NCBI GenBank assembly: GCA_026967495.1
Contig: CP114060.1
Span: 2,170,001-2,234,000, forward strand
DNA length: 64,000 bases
Direction: 5' to 3'
Origin: Rouxiella badensis
GTDB lineage: Bacteria > Pseudomonadota > Gammaproteobacteria > Enterobacterales > Enterobacteriaceae
Shown: positions 8,446 through 17,352 of the stretch, one piece after another
How the letters are laid out: each line of letters opens with the position of its first letter
Numbering within the stretch: position 1 is the stretch's first letter
Position numbers and translations under genes: made by a program
The notes under the pieces: model-generated
Seen by the model: only the letters and a program-made list of their open reading frames with translations
What the model was told of the DNA's origin: nothing
Databases searched by the model: none

Positions 8446-8858
8446 TTAGCCGAGTGGCGGTAATTGCCGCGGCCGTTGGGGTTATCCTCTTGTCACTTCT
8501 GGTTTGGGCGGCGCTGCATTATCACGGCAAATCAGTTGCCCAGGCGGGTACGATAGCCACGCTGAACCAGCAAAAGAACGAGGCCGAATTCATCACCAAA
8601 TCCCAGGCGTTGAGTGTCGGCATATTCAACCAGATTGTCGGAGCAACCCTCGATGTTCAAAAGGCTAACGTATCTGCCAGTCAGAACAGGCAGGTCATTA
8701 TCAAAACTGTGCTCAAAGCTGACACCTGCGCGGTACAGCCTGTTCCTGCTGCCGCTGCTGGTAGCCTGCTCGAGCACTACAACTCAATACGTAAAGGTTC
8801 CAGCAACGCCGATACCGGCAAGCCTACTGGCACAGTGCGAGGCATCCCCGCCGCCTGA
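8442..8858 (+). CDS. Rz-like inner-membrane spanin
   Basis: A 138-residue i-spanin. One N-terminal membrane anchor (AVIAAAVGVILLSLLVWAAL) is followed by a periplasmic coiled-coil region rich in Gln, Asn and Lys. It works with the embedded Rz1 lipoprotein to fuse inner and outer membranes at lysis. The start overlaps the endolysin stop by four bases. Confidence 0.82.
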   Translation: MISRVAVIAAAVGVILLSLLVWAALHYHGKSVAQAGTIATLNQQKNEAEFITKSQALSVGIFNQIVGATLDVQKANVSASQNRQVIIKTVLKADTCAVQPVPAAAAGSLLEHYNSIRKGSSNADTGKPTGTVRGIPAA

Positions 8859-8979
8859 TGACCCACTGACATACGGCGGCAGCGTGCTGTGGAATGAGTT
8901 GCTGCTGACAGACCTGCAGAACTGTAATGCCCAGTTAGACGGTATTCGACAGATAGAAACATCGAGAGCCTCGCAATAG
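8653..8979 (+). CDS. Rz1-like outer-membrane spanin lipoprotein (embedded in Rz)
   Basis: Read in the +1 frame inside and beyond Rz. The signal SLFLLPLLVACSS contains a lipobox (LVAC), followed by a Pro-rich stretch (KVPATPIP, ASPPPDDPL) typical of o-spanins. The start is uncertain: ATG 8653 is the nearest clear ATG, but a non-ATG start near 8710 would give a more usual signal length. The nested arrangement with Rz supports the assignment. Confidence 0.75.
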   Translation: MFKRLTYLPVRTGRSLSKLCSKLTPARYSLFLLPLLVACSSTTTQYVKVPATPIPASLLAQCEASPPPDDPLTYGGSVLWNELLLTDLQNCNAQLDGIRQIETSRASQ

Positions 8980-8991
8980 CGGGGCTTTTTT
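8967..8991 (+). terminator. Terminator after the lysis cassette
   Basis: AGCCTCGC, loop AATA, GCGGGGCT, then six T. It overlaps the end of Rz1. Confidence 0.75.
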
Positions 8992-9047
8992 ATTCCCGCA
9001 GTAACCCGCGCGTCGCAGCGCATTTCATCGAGAGTCTTTCAGAAAGC

Positions 9048-9114
9048 TGAGCCTGAGAACAGCCGTTATAGGTGGCGACCTCTCTCGGACGGCTTTTCTG
9101 TGCGACCAGGCTCA
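9048..9114 (+). ncRNA. Structured leader, candidate C4-like antisense RNA
   Basis: Nested inverted repeats: outer TGAGCCTG (9048-9055) with CAGGCTCA (9107-9114), inner AGCCGT (9061-9066) with ACGGCT (9089-9094), and a GGTGGCGACC hairpin in the loop. It lies 22 bases before a KilA-N gene. C4 antisense RNAs of P1 and P7 sit before antirepressor genes and have a compact two-part fold, so this is a candidate; I could not identify the pairing target. Confidence 0.45.
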
Positions 9115-9135
9115 CTTTTCTAAAAGGTAAACGCT

Positions 9136-9681
9136 ATGACATATCCAACAGTAATCGTAAACGGCGTATCTGTGCGAGTGGACAGAGAAGGGCGCTATAA
9201 CCTAAATGACCTTCACGCAGCTGCCGTAATCAAAGGCGAGGCTACTGAGCAGCAAAGGCCAAGTCAGTTCTTGAGAAGCGCTCAGGTTAATCGCTTCCTT
9301 AGAGCTCTGAAATCCAAAGCGCAAAAAAGCACTCTGGAACAAAATCAACCACTTAACGTGATTAGAGGTGGCGATAATCCTGGCGTTTGGGGTGTTGAAT
9401 TGTTAGCTATCAGGTATGCCGCATGGATTAACCCAGCATTTGAAATAAGCGTGTATGAAACCTTCCGTGAAGCCATATTAAACGGTATCGGAAACATGAC
9501 CCGCTTAAACCGCCTTGATCTGCTTATTGCTAACGAGTCTAAAGAGGTAAGCGAAAGCGCTCGAAAGATGAATCGCTGGGGTGTAGGTGGTCGTAAGAGA
9601 ATGCTTAGTTCAACCCGCGAAAACATCATCGAACAGATTGATCCTGACATGGTAGCAATCATGGAAGGCAACCCTTCTTAA
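9136..9681 (+). CDS. KilA-N domain protein (antirepressor-like)
   Basis: A 181-residue protein with an N-terminal KilA-N domain (GVSVRVDREGRYNLNDLHAAAV, then QRPSQFLRS, GVWGVELLAIRYAAWINPAFEISVYETF) and a short helical tail. KilA-N domains bind DNA and occur in phage antirepressors and in host-growth inhibitors. It is preceded by a ribosome site (AAAAGG) and by a structured RNA leader that may control it. It sits between the lysis and packaging genes. Confidence 0.85.
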   Translation: MTYPTVIVNGVSVRVDREGRYNLNDLHAAAVIKGEATEQQRPSQFLRSAQVNRFLRALKSKAQKSTLEQNQPLNVIRGGDNPGVWGVELLAIRYAAWINPAFEISVYETFREAILNGIGNMTRLNRLDLLIANESKEVSESARKMNRWGVGGRKRMLSSTRENIIEQIDPDMVAIMEGNPS

Positions 9682-9721
9682 TTATTGTATGTCCCCCTGC
9701 AAGCAAGGTGAGTGAGGAAGC

Positions 9722-9940
9722 ATGAAGCATATTCAGTTAGCAAAGTTATATAAGGGTGGCAATTTCTTTGGTTACGGGCTTGCAGTAGATGGCGAGCTGC
9801 TTGAGCAGCAGGTTGATACCACGATAACCACCGAGCCAAACAAGATCCCGACTATTAATGCCAGCTTCTACCTGAAAGAGCAGCAGGCCGAGAACCCCAT
9901 CATTATCCATATTGATGACGTCGAGCCAACACCGCTCTAA
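9722..9940 (+). CDS. Small phage protein of unknown function
   Basis: 72 residues (MKHIQLAKLYKGGNFFGYGLAVDGELLEQQ), preceded by a GAGG ribosome site. No recognised domain. It sits between the KilA-N and HNH genes, a position where lambdoid phages often carry small unclassified genes. Confidence 0.6.
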   Translation: MKHIQLAKLYKGGNFFGYGLAVDGELLEQQVDTTITTEPNKIPTINASFYLKEQQAENPIIIHIDDVEPTPL

Positions 9941-9950
9941 GGTGAGATCT

Positions 9951-10301
9951 ATGCCACCACGTATACCCCGCGCATGCAGACATCGCGGCTGCGCTAAGAC
10001 TACAGTGCATCGGTCTGGTTATTGCCCTGAACACGTAAACACTGGCTGGGAGCAGCATCAGAAGGGTAAGAGCAGGCATGAAAGAGGCTATGGCATCCGA
10101 TGGGATAAGCTTCGCCCCATGATACTGGCGCGTGACAAGCACCTATGTCAGGAGTGCAAACGTAATGGCCTCGCCGTGCCAGCGACAACTGTTGACCACA
10201 TCAAAGCTAAAGCGCACGGCGGCACAGATGACCCGTCGAATCTTGAGGCGTTGTGCTGGCCTTGCCATCGAACCAAGACAGCAGGAGAGAAACGCAATTG
10301 A
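9951..10301 (+). CDS. HNH endonuclease of the packaging region
   Basis: A 116-residue HNH nuclease with an N-terminal Cys/His zinc site (CRHRGCAKTTVHRSGYCPEH) and an HNH core (CQECKRNG, TVDHIKAKAHGG, NLEALCWPCHRTKT). In HK97-type phages an HNH protein next to the terminase helps the terminase cut at cos. ATG 9951 has a GGTGAG site upstream, and an earlier in-frame ATG at 9912 lies inside the previous gene. Confidence 0.87.
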   Translation: MPPRIPRACRHRGCAKTTVHRSGYCPEHVNTGWEQHQKGKSRHERGYGIRWDKLRPMILARDKHLCQECKRNGLAVPATTVDHIKAKAHGGTDDPSNLEALCWPCHRTKTAGEKRN

Positions 10302-10474
10302 ATGAGAATGAATATCATTCATCGCGAGATTTGGGGGGAATTCTTGTAAATAAGACGGATTATCATCTGGGTGGTGGGGGCGGGTCAAATCTCTGGAGCC
10401 TTCCCGTTTTGGGACCGCGCCCTCAGTCGTTTTTTTACACCCGCGAAAAATAAAATTAAAACTGGAGCGATTCT
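10302..10474 (+). other. Candidate cos region between HNH and terminase
   Basis: 173 bases without a gene, containing GGTGGGGGCGGGTCAAATCT (10371-10390) and a C/G-rich then T-rich stretch. Phages with HNH, P27-type small terminase and HK97-type heads usually have cos just before the small terminase. The exact nick positions cannot be read off. Confidence 0.5.
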
Positions 10475-10945
10475 ATGCCCGGAGTGTCTGGCCGTTCCGG
10501 GCGTAGGCCAAAGCCCACAGAGCTGAAAAAACTCAATGGGAACGCCGGGAAGCGTGCTCTCAATAAAAATGAACCGTCGTTTACCGCGATCACCGGCGTC
10601 GATCCTCCCGAGTGGCTGGACGAGATAGCGGCCACCATGTGGAAACTGTCGGCAAAAGAGCTTTGTGCCCAGCGCATTTTATGCGCTACCGATCTCCACA
10701 ACCTTGAGCTGTTCTGCGTGGCATATTCAAACTTTCGGGCGGCCCAGGAACATGTTGAGAAACACGGCATAGTTGTTGCCGGTGCTACCGGAGGCCCGGT
10801 AAAAAATCCTGCACTGACAGTGGTCAACGAGACGGGACGCCAGATGGCCACATTTGGTGGCATGCTCGGTCTGGATCCAGGTAGCCGCCAGCGCTTGATC
10901 GGCGGCAATAAGAAAACTTCTGATAATCCGTTTAAAAATCTATGA
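10475..10945 (+). CDS. Terminase small subunit (P27 family)
   Basis: A 156-residue P27-type small terminase. It begins MPGVSGRSGRRPKPTELKKLNGN, as this family often does, and has a DNA-recognition helical region (CATDLHNLELFCVAYSNFRAAQEHV) and a C-terminal FGGMLGLDPGSRQRL motif. It recognises the phage packaging site and hands DNA to the large subunit. It overlaps the large-subunit start by four bases. Confidence 0.9.
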   Translation: MPGVSGRSGRRPKPTELKKLNGNAGKRALNKNEPSFTAITGVDPPEWLDEIAATMWKLSAKELCAQRILCATDLHNLELFCVAYSNFRAAQEHVEKHGIVVAGATGGPVKNPALTVVNETGRQMATFGGMLGLDPGSRQRLIGGNKKTSDNPFKNL

Positions 10946-12668
10946 CACGTAAATCCTACCCGAACGTAAACGCTGCAAATCAGTATGCCCGCGATATCGT
11001 CCGGGGAAGATTGTGGCCTGTCGCTATGTGATTGACGCCTGCCAGCGGCATCTTGATGATCTGGTAAAGGTTAACAGCAAATTCAGATTTAAATTTGATA
11101 AAGATCTCGCGGAGAAAGCCGCAAAATTTATTCAGCTCCTGCCGCACACCAAAGGGGAATGGGCGTTCAAGCGAATGCCTATCACGCTCGAGCCTTGGCA
11201 ATTATTTATCGTCTGCTGTGCGTTCGGTTGGGTTCATAAGAAAACAAAGCTGCGCCGGTTCCGTGAGGTCTATACCGAAGTCCCTCGCAAAAACGGCAAG
11301 TCGGCGATCTCCGCTGGCGTCTCTTTGTTCTGTTTCACGTGCGATGATGAATTTGGTGCCGAGGTCTATTCCGGCGCTACCACGGAGAAACAGGCTTGGG
11401 AAGTATTCCGCCCGGCCCGCCTAATGTGCAAACGCACTCCGGCACTGTGCGATGCCTTCGGGGTTGAGGTCAACGCCTCAAACATGAATCGGCCTGAAGA
11501 CGGCGCGAGATTTGAGCCATTAATAGGGAATCCCGGCGATGGTGCCTCACCGAGTTGCGCGATCGTTGACGAGTACCATGAGCATGAAACGGACGCGCTC
11601 TATACCACCATGCTTACCGGGATGGGTTCACGCCGTCAGCCCCTGATGTGGGCGATCACCACTGCGGGTTACAACATCGAAGGGCCATGTTATGACAAGC
11701 GCCGCGAGGTGATTGAAATGCTGAATGGCACGGTGCCCAATGATGAGTTGTTTGGCGTTATCTATACCACTGATGAGGGGGACGAGTGGACGGATCCTAA
11801 CGTGCTGCGCAAGGCTAATCCGAACATGGGGATCTCTGTTTACAGCGATTTCCTGTTAAGCCAGCAGCAGCGTGCGAAGAACAATGCCCGCCTGGCGAAC
11901 GTCTTCAAGACCAAGCATCTCAACATTTGGGTATCGGCTAAAGCGGCATTCTTCAATATGGTCAGTTGGCGGAATTGCGAAGATCCCACGTTATCCCTTG
12001 AACAGTTTGAGGGACAACCTTGCTACCTGGCTTTCGACCTGGCAAGAAAGTTGGATATGAACAGCATGCCACGTTTGTTCACCCGTGAAATTGACGGCAA
12101 GCGGCACTATTACTGCATTGCTCCAAAATTCTGGGTTCCATACGACACCGTTTATAGCACCGATACCGACCAGCAACGCACGGCTGAGCGTTTTCAGAAA
12201 TGGATAAACACGGGTCACCTGCAGGTTACCGATGGTGCAGAGATTGATTATCGTGAAATCCTTGAAGCAGCCAAAGCCGTTAACCGGTCGAATCCGGTTG
12301 AAGAGTCCCCGATTGATCCACACGGTGCGACGAACCTTTCGCATCAGCTTGCCGATGAAGGGCTAAATCCCATAACCATTATTCAGAATTACACCAACAT
12401 GAGCGATCCGATGAAAGAGCTGGAAGCAGCAATAGAGTCGGGGCGTTTCCATCACGATGGCCACCCCATCATGACCTGGTGTATTGGCAATGTGGTCGGT
12501 AAATACCTGCCTGGTAATGACGATGTTGTTAGGCCAATTAAAGAGCAGAACGAAAATAAGATTGATGGTGCTGTTTCTTTAATCATGGCCATTGGCCGGG
12601 CGATGCTCAATGAGCCTGGTGACTTCCTTTCTAACTTAGACCCTGATGAAGAGCTGCTGCTTCTATGA
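10942..12668 (+). CDS. Terminase large subunit, frameshift near the N-terminus
   Basis: The packaging motor and nuclease (Terminase_1 type), about 575 residues. The ATPase half has a Walker A-like VPRKNGKSAIS and Walker B-like CAIVDEYHEHE. The nuclease half follows, with Asp-rich segments such as CYLAFDLARKLDMNS and GAVSLIMAIGRA. The true start is ATG 10942 (MTRKSYPNVNAANQYARDIV), coupled to the small subunit. The frame breaks at the G4 run 11003-11006; one more G restores RGKIVACRYVID. A shorter product could start at GTG 11013. Confidence 0.9.
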
Positions 12669-12826
12669 AATCATTGATTATCGACATTATCGGGGTAGCC
12701 GGTTTCGGTCTCCTCACTGCGGGGGTATATCTGCAATTTGGAGCAGCCACAACATTGCAGTTCGCAGGTGGTGGCATGCTGCTGTTTGCATTGACAGTGG
12801 CAAGGAGGAAATATCGTGCTACTTGA
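12665..12826 (+). CDS. Small one- or two-pass membrane protein between terminase and portal
   Basis: 53 residues with hydrophobic segments (IIDIIGVAGFGLLTAGVYL and GGGMLLFALTVA) and a basic end (RRKYRAT). It overlaps both the large terminase stop (ATGA) and the portal start. A small gene at this point is common in HK97-like head operons. Function unknown. Confidence 0.65.
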   Translation: MKSLIIDIIGVAGFGLLTAGVYLQFGAATTLQFAGGGMLLFALTVARRKYRAT

Positions 12827-14045
12827 TGCTCTTTTTAGAAACGAACCGCTGGAAAATCCAGCCAACCCCATAACCGGCGATTCAGTAGAGGATGCCGGTT
12901 TTTTTAACTCTGATGTTTATGTAAACCCCCAAACAGCTATGAAACTTGGCGCTGTTTATTCATGCATTTATGTTCTGGCTTCCAGTATTGCTCAGATGCC
13001 GCTGCACGTTATGCGCCGAACGGGGAAAAATGTCGAAGTTGCCAGGGATCATCCCGCTTTCTATCTGGTCCACGACGAGCCAAACCCTTGGCAGACAAGC
13101 TATAAATGGCGAGAGTTAAAAGAACGGCATGTGCTTGGATGGGGAAATGGCTATACAAAAATTATTCGCTCTCGGCGTGGTGAGATAGCTGGGCTTGAGG
13201 CCTGCATGCCGTGGGAAACAACGCTCATACAAACCGGTAATCGTTATACCTATGGCGTGTATAACGAAGAGGGAGCCTTTGCTGTAAGCCCTGACGATAT
13301 GATCCATATCCGAGCTTTGGGTAATAACCAAAAAATGGGATTAAGCCCGATCATGCAGCACGCTGAAACAGTTGGCATGGGTATGAGTGGGCAAAAATAT
13401 ACTAAGAACTTTTTTAATGGCAATGCCCGTCCTGCTGGGATTGTTTCTGTTAAGGGGGATCTTAATAAGGATTCCTGGGCAAGGCTAAAGGAAATGTGGC
13501 AAAAGGCTGCAGCAGCGCTCCGCAATGAAGAGAATAAAACCATGCTGCTTCCTGCTGAACTTGATTATCAGGCACTTACCGTATCTCCGGTGGATGCCCA
13601 GGTGATCGACATGCTAAAGCTTAATCGCTCTCAGATAGCCGGGATTTACAACGTCCCTGCACACATGATTAACGACCTAGAAAAAGCCACTTTTTCAAAT
13701 ATTACTCAACAATCTATCCAGTTTGTCAGACACACGATCATGCCTTGGGTTGTTAACTGGGAGCAGGAGCTGAACCGGCGTCTATTTACGCAATCTGAGC
13801 GTGCTGCTGGTTATTACGTTCGCTTTAACCTTTCAGGCCTGCTGCGTGGCACGCCAGCAGAGCGCGCCAGTTTCTATCACTTTGCGATCACTGATGGGTG
13901 GATGTCTCGAAATGAAGCCCGTGAAAATGAGGATATGAACGCTGTAGACGGTCTGGATGAGATGTTAGTTAGCGTTAATGCAGCAACACCTGTTTCATCC
14001 CCTGATGATCAAGAAAAAACCAACCAAGGAAATGACGATGAATGA
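12816..14045 (+). CDS. Portal protein (HK97 family)
   Basis: A 409-residue phage portal that forms the dodecameric ring for DNA entry and exit at one capsid vertex. Family motifs include AVYSCIYVLASSIAQMPLHVM, YLVHDEPNPWQTSYKWRE and the clip/stem region IAGIYNVPAHMINDLEKATFSN. GTG 12816 is chosen because AAGGAGG lies just upstream and the frame opens there. The end overlaps the protease gene. Confidence 0.93.
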   Translation: MLLDALFRNEPLENPANPITGDSVEDAGFFNSDVYVNPQTAMKLGAVYSCIYVLASSIAQMPLHVMRRTGKNVEVARDHPAFYLVHDEPNPWQTSYKWRELKERHVLGWGNGYTKIIRSRRGEIAGLEACMPWETTLIQTGNRYTYGVYNEEGAFAVSPDDMIHIRALGNNQKMGLSPIMQHAETVGMGMSGQKYTKNFFNGNARPAGIVSVKGDLNKDSWARLKEMWQKAAAALRNEENKTMLLPAELDYQALTVSPVDAQVIDMLKLNRSQIAGIYNVPAHMINDLEKATFSNITQQSIQFVRHTIMPWVVNWEQELNRRLFTQSERAAGYYVRFNLSGLLRGTPAERASFYHFAITDGWMSRNEARENEDMNAVDGLDEMLVSVNAATPVSSPDDQEKTNQGNDDE

Positions 14046-14637
14046 CAGAGAACTACGCTGCTATAGCGGGGAGGTGCGGGCAGAGCAGCAAGAAAATGAG
14101 CCTACTCGCATTATTGGTTATGGCTCTGTGTTCAATACGCGTTCTGAACCGCTATATGGTTTTCGGGAAATCATAAAGCCGGGTGCTTTTGACGATGTAT
14201 TGGGAGATGACGTTCGAGGGCTTTTCAACCATGATCCTAACTTCATTCTCGGTCGAAGCGCAGCTAAAACGTTGACTCTATCTATCGACGAGCGCGGTTT
14301 GCAGTACAACATTGTGGCCCCAGATACACAAACTATTCGTGATCTGGTGATTGCCCCAATGCAACGCGGTGATATTAACCAATCTTCATTCGCTTTTCGA
14401 GTATCCGCCGATGGTGAGCGTTGGTATCAGGATGAAGAAGGCATTGTAATTCGTGAAATAAGTAAGTTTTCGCGACTTTTTGATGTTAGTCCGGTGACAT
14501 ATCCCGCGTACCAGGAGGCTGATTCTGGCGTCCGATCAATGAAAGCTTGGCAGGAGGCGCGCGACAGTGGTGCGCTGCAAAAAGCCATTAACGAAAAAAT
14601 GGCGCGTGAGCGCCTGCTGACTCTTATTAACGCCTGA
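14032..14637 (+). CDS. Prohead maturation protease (HK97 family)
   Basis: A 201-residue capsid maturation protease. Conserved features are GYGSVFNTRSEPLYGFREIIKPGAF, the catalytic His region LFNHDPNFILGRS and the Ser region INQSSFAFRV. It removes the delta domain of the capsid protein during prohead maturation. ATG 14032 lies behind AAGGAA; an earlier in-frame ATG at 13978 lies inside the portal gene. Confidence 0.93.
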   Translation: MTMNDRELRCYSGEVRAEQQENEPTRIIGYGSVFNTRSEPLYGFREIIKPGAFDDVLGDDVRGLFNHDPNFILGRSAAKTLTLSIDERGLQYNIVAPDTQTIRDLVIAPMQRGDINQSSFAFRVSADGERWYQDEEGIVIREISKFSRLFDVSPVTYPAYQEADSGVRSMKAWQEARDSGALQKAINEKMARERLLTLINA

Positions 14638-14645
14638 GGTAAACC

Positions 14646-15867
14646 ATGAAATTGCATGAAATGAAGCAAAAACGTAACACTATCGCCACCGACATGCGCG
14701 CCCTGAATGAAAAGATCGGTGATGGCGCCTGGACTGATGAACAACGTTCTGAATGGAACAATGCAAAAACTCAGCTTTCTCAACTGGATGAGCAAATCGC
14801 CCGTGAAGAGGAGCTGCGTGCAATCGATCAGACTCTGATTGATGAACAACAGCATGAACAACGCCAGCAACTCGGTCGCCAATCTCCTGAAGATCAGCAG
14901 CAAGAACTGAGATCAATCGTCTTTGGTAAGTTCCTGCGCAATGGCATGAGCGAATTGAGTGCTGAAGAGCGCACCGCTCTGCGCGAGCTTCGCGCTCAGG
15001 GTACTTCACCTAATGAAAAAGGTGGCTACACCGTACCAACTCAGATGTTGAACAAAATTGTGGAGTCGATGAAAGCCTATGGCGGGATCGCCAGTGTCTC
15101 TCAAATTCTCAACACTGCGACCGGGCAGCCAATTGATTGGGCCACTTCGGACGGTACAGCAGAAGAAGGCGAACTGCTCGGAGAAAATACAGAAGCTTCA
15201 GAAGAAGATGCCACTTTTGGCACTGCCACCTTGGGGGCTAAAAAGCTATCATCAAAAATAATCCGCGTCTCCAACGAGCTTTTGCAAGACAGCGGCGTTG
15301 ATATTGAAGCATTCCTGGCTGGCCGAATTTCTCAGCGTATTGGTCGTGGTGAAGCGAAATATCTGGTACAGGGGACTGGCGCTGGTCTACAGCCATCTGG
15401 GACTCGTAACTTCCGTAACCGGGTCTGTGAGTACAGCTTCAGCAACAGCATTCACCTGGAAAGAAATGAATGCGCTTAAGCATGCTATTGATCCTGCCTA
15501 TCGTGGTGGGCCTCAATTCCGGTGGGCATTTAATGACAGCACGCTTCAGATTATTGAAGATATGGAAGATGGTCAGGGTCGTCCATTATGGCTTCCATCC
15601 ATCGCGGGTGGTACGCCTGCCACGGTCCTGAACACGCCTTATGTTGTCGATCAGGCGATTGATAGCATTGCAGCCGGTAAGAAGTTTATCTTCTGTGGTG
15701 ATTTTAACCGTTTCATTATTCGCCGCATTGCCTACATGACCCTTAAGCGCCTGGTTGAGCGCTATGCAGAGTTCGATCAGACGGCATTTTTAGCCTTCCA
15801 TCGCTTCGACTGTGTGCTTGAAGATACGGCTGCTATTAAAGCGCTGACCGGTAAAGCAGCCGCTTAA
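14646..15867 (+). pseudogene. Major capsid protein (HK97 fold), frameshifted
   Basis: The capsid subunit, about 406 residues. Residues 1-100 are a charged coiled-coil delta domain (KQKRNTIATDMRAL and so on) expected to be removed by the protease. The HK97 shell domain follows (GGYTVPTQMLNKIVESM, GTGAGLQPSG, GRPLWLPSI, RIAYMTLKRLVERYAEFDQTAFLAFHRFD). The frame breaks at GGGACTC 15399-15405; removing one base joins QPSG to LVTSVTGS. Since all structural genes around it are intact in design, this is probably an assembly error. A terminator follows. Confidence 0.9.
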
Positions 15868-15887
15868 TCTCGATAGGTATTTTAAGC

Positions 15888-15906
15888 ACCGCTTCGGCGG
15901 TTTTTT
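15888..15906 (+). terminator. Terminator after the capsid gene
   Basis: ACCGC, loop TTCG, GCGGT and six T. It probably raises capsid over connector gene transcripts. Confidence 0.7.
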
Positions 15907-15949
15907 ATGCCCGTAGTTCTTCATTGGATTACGGGCTAAGGATTTTTCC

Positions 15950-16261
15950 ATGGTGCCAACCCTAGAACAATTAAGGTTGCAATGCCGTATTGATGATGAA
16001 GAAAGTGACGAGTTACTAACGTTAATGGCCGGGGCCGCAGTGCGAAAGGCTGAGAATTTTATCAATCGTAAGTTATACGACGAAACGGTACCTGATACAG
16101 ATGAGGACGGGTTGCTTATTTCTGACGATGTAACATTGGCTCTGTTATTACTAGTTGGCCACTGGTATTCAAATCGTGAGGCGGCCACTGAAATACAACA
16201 AACAGCTATTCCTTTTGGGTTTACCGCGTTGCTCGAACCATACCGATTCATTCCATTATAG
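15950..16261 (+). CDS. Head-tail connector protein (gp6-like)
   Basis: A 103-residue DNA-packaging/connector protein of the HK97 gp6 type. The helical sequence (LEQLRLQCRIDDEESDELLTLMAGAAVRKAENFINRKL) and the C-terminal LLLLVGHWYSNREA segment are characteristic. It adds to the portal ring to extend the neck. ATG 15950 follows a weak ribosome site. Confidence 0.87.
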   Translation: MVPTLEQLRLQCRIDDEESDELLTLMAGAAVRKAENFINRKLYDETVPDTDEDGLLISDDVTLALLLLVGHWYSNREAATEIQQTAIPFGFTALLEPYRFIPL

Positions 16262-16272
16262 TGGGTGTGAAA

Positions 16273-16437
16273 ATGACTTGTGCTGGCTGTGAGCGTCGCC
16301 GAGAGTGGCTAAAAAAGTGGAAGAAAATCGCCTATGAACGAACAACAGGTAAATCAGCTGCTGGAGGCAATGAGGGCGCAAACAGCAGCGTTAACAGTGC
16401 AGAGCGAAGCGATCAACCGCCTGGCGGAGTCAAATGA
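16273..16437 (+). CDS. Small CxxC protein of the head operon
   Basis: 54 residues, MTCAGCERRREWLKKWKKIAYERT, with one CxxC pair and a strongly basic first half, then a Gly/Ser/Asn-rich tail. Small proteins with this start are found at the same point in other HK97-type phages. It overlaps the next small gene in a different frame. Function unknown. Confidence 0.55.
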   Translation: MTCAGCERRREWLKKWKKIAYERTTGKSAAGGNEGANSSVNSAERSDQPPGGVK

Positions 16438-16540
16438 GTCTCTCGTCGCGCTGATCATCGATAATCTGGATGATGGCGGCGAGCCTGAGAATGATTCCGC
16501 TGCAAACACTTATCTCAGCGGTAAGCCTGTAGGGAGGTGA
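16334..16540 (+). CDS. Small helical protein of the head operon
   Basis: 68 residues (MNEQQVNQLLEAMRAQTAALTVQSEAINRLAESNESLVALIIDNLDD), predicted as one long amphipathic or coiled-coil helix followed by an acidic tail. It overlaps the CxxC gene and ends one base before the next start. Function unknown; the position is conserved in related phages. Confidence 0.6.
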   Translation: MNEQQVNQLLEAMRAQTAALTVQSEAINRLAESNESLVALIIDNLDDGGEPENDSAANTYLSGKPVGR

Positions 16541-16541
16541 T

Positions 16542-16874
16542 ATGCAAGCAGGTAAACTCCGCCACAGGGTGATGTGGCAAAGGCCAGTTAATTCTCAAGA
16601 CCCGGTAACAGGCGAAGTCATTCCTGCATGGGTGGATGTGAAACAGCTCTGGGCCGAAGTGGTCCCTCTTTCTGTTAAGGAATTCATTGCTGCGCAGGCC
16701 GGGCAGGTTGAGCTAACGGCCAGGATAAAAATCCGCCGCCGCGCTGGCATAACGGCAAAGCATCGGATTTTGTATAGAGGAGATATCTATAACATTGAAG
16801 GTGTTTTGCCTGACCCAGAAAGCGGCCTGGAATATCTCACACTGCCATGCTCCCAGGGGGTGAACGATGGCTGA
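16542..16874 (+). CDS. Head closure (head-tail joining) protein
   Basis: A 110-residue phage head-tail adaptor. The pattern LRHRVMWQRPVNSQDPVTGEVIPAWVDVKQLWAEV, then RIKIRRRAGITAKHRILYRGDIYNIEGV, is the classic beta-rich adaptor family. It plugs the connector and offers a platform to the tail. ATG 16542 follows GGGAGG and overlaps the next gene at its end. Confidence 0.9.
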   Translation: MQAGKLRHRVMWQRPVNSQDPVTGEVIPAWVDVKQLWAEVVPLSVKEFIAAQAGQVELTARIKIRRRAGITAKHRILYRGDIYNIEGVLPDPESGLEYLTLPCSQGVNDG

Positions 16875-17352
16875 TGGCATCGAGTTCTCTCTAATCGGTC
16901 TGGATTCTTTGCTGGGGAAACTGGACTCAATCAGTGATGATCTGAAAAAGAAGGGTGGCCGTGCGTCACTGCGCCGAGCGGCGAATATAATCGCTAATAA
17001 AGCACGGGAGAATGCCCGCCGCGTCGATGATATCCATACTGGCCGAAGCATCGCGGACAATATTGCGATCCGTTGGAACGGGAAGCTATTCAAGAGTACC
17101 GGCGATCTTGGTTTTCGGGTGGGTGTGCTGCACGGCGCGGTATTGAATAAACATCCTGACCTGGCAAAGAACGCGCCTACGCCACACTGGAGGTTGCTGG
17201 AGTTCGGCACCGAGAAGATGAAAGCGCATCCAATTATGCGACCGGCGATCGCTTCGAGCGTGGGAGACGTGGTAAACACGTTTACTACTGAGTATGAGAA
17301 GGCGATTGATAGGGCCATTCGCCGAGCGCAGAAGAAAGGGGTATTGCCGTGA
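16867..17352 (+). CDS. Neck protein, HK97 gp10 family
   Basis: A 161-residue protein of the HK97-gp10 group: GLDSLLGKLDSISDDLKKKGGRASLRRAANIIANKARENA, then HWRLLEFGTEKMKAHPIMRPAI near the end. These proteins complete tails and join them to heads. It overlaps both neighbours. Confidence 0.9.
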   Translation: MADGIEFSLIGLDSLLGKLDSISDDLKKKGGRASLRRAANIIANKARENARRVDDIHTGRSIADNIAIRWNGKLFKSTGDLGFRVGVLHGAVLNKHPDLAKNAPTPHWRLLEFGTEKMKAHPIMRPAIASSVGDVVNTFTTEYEKAIDRAIRRAQKKGVLP

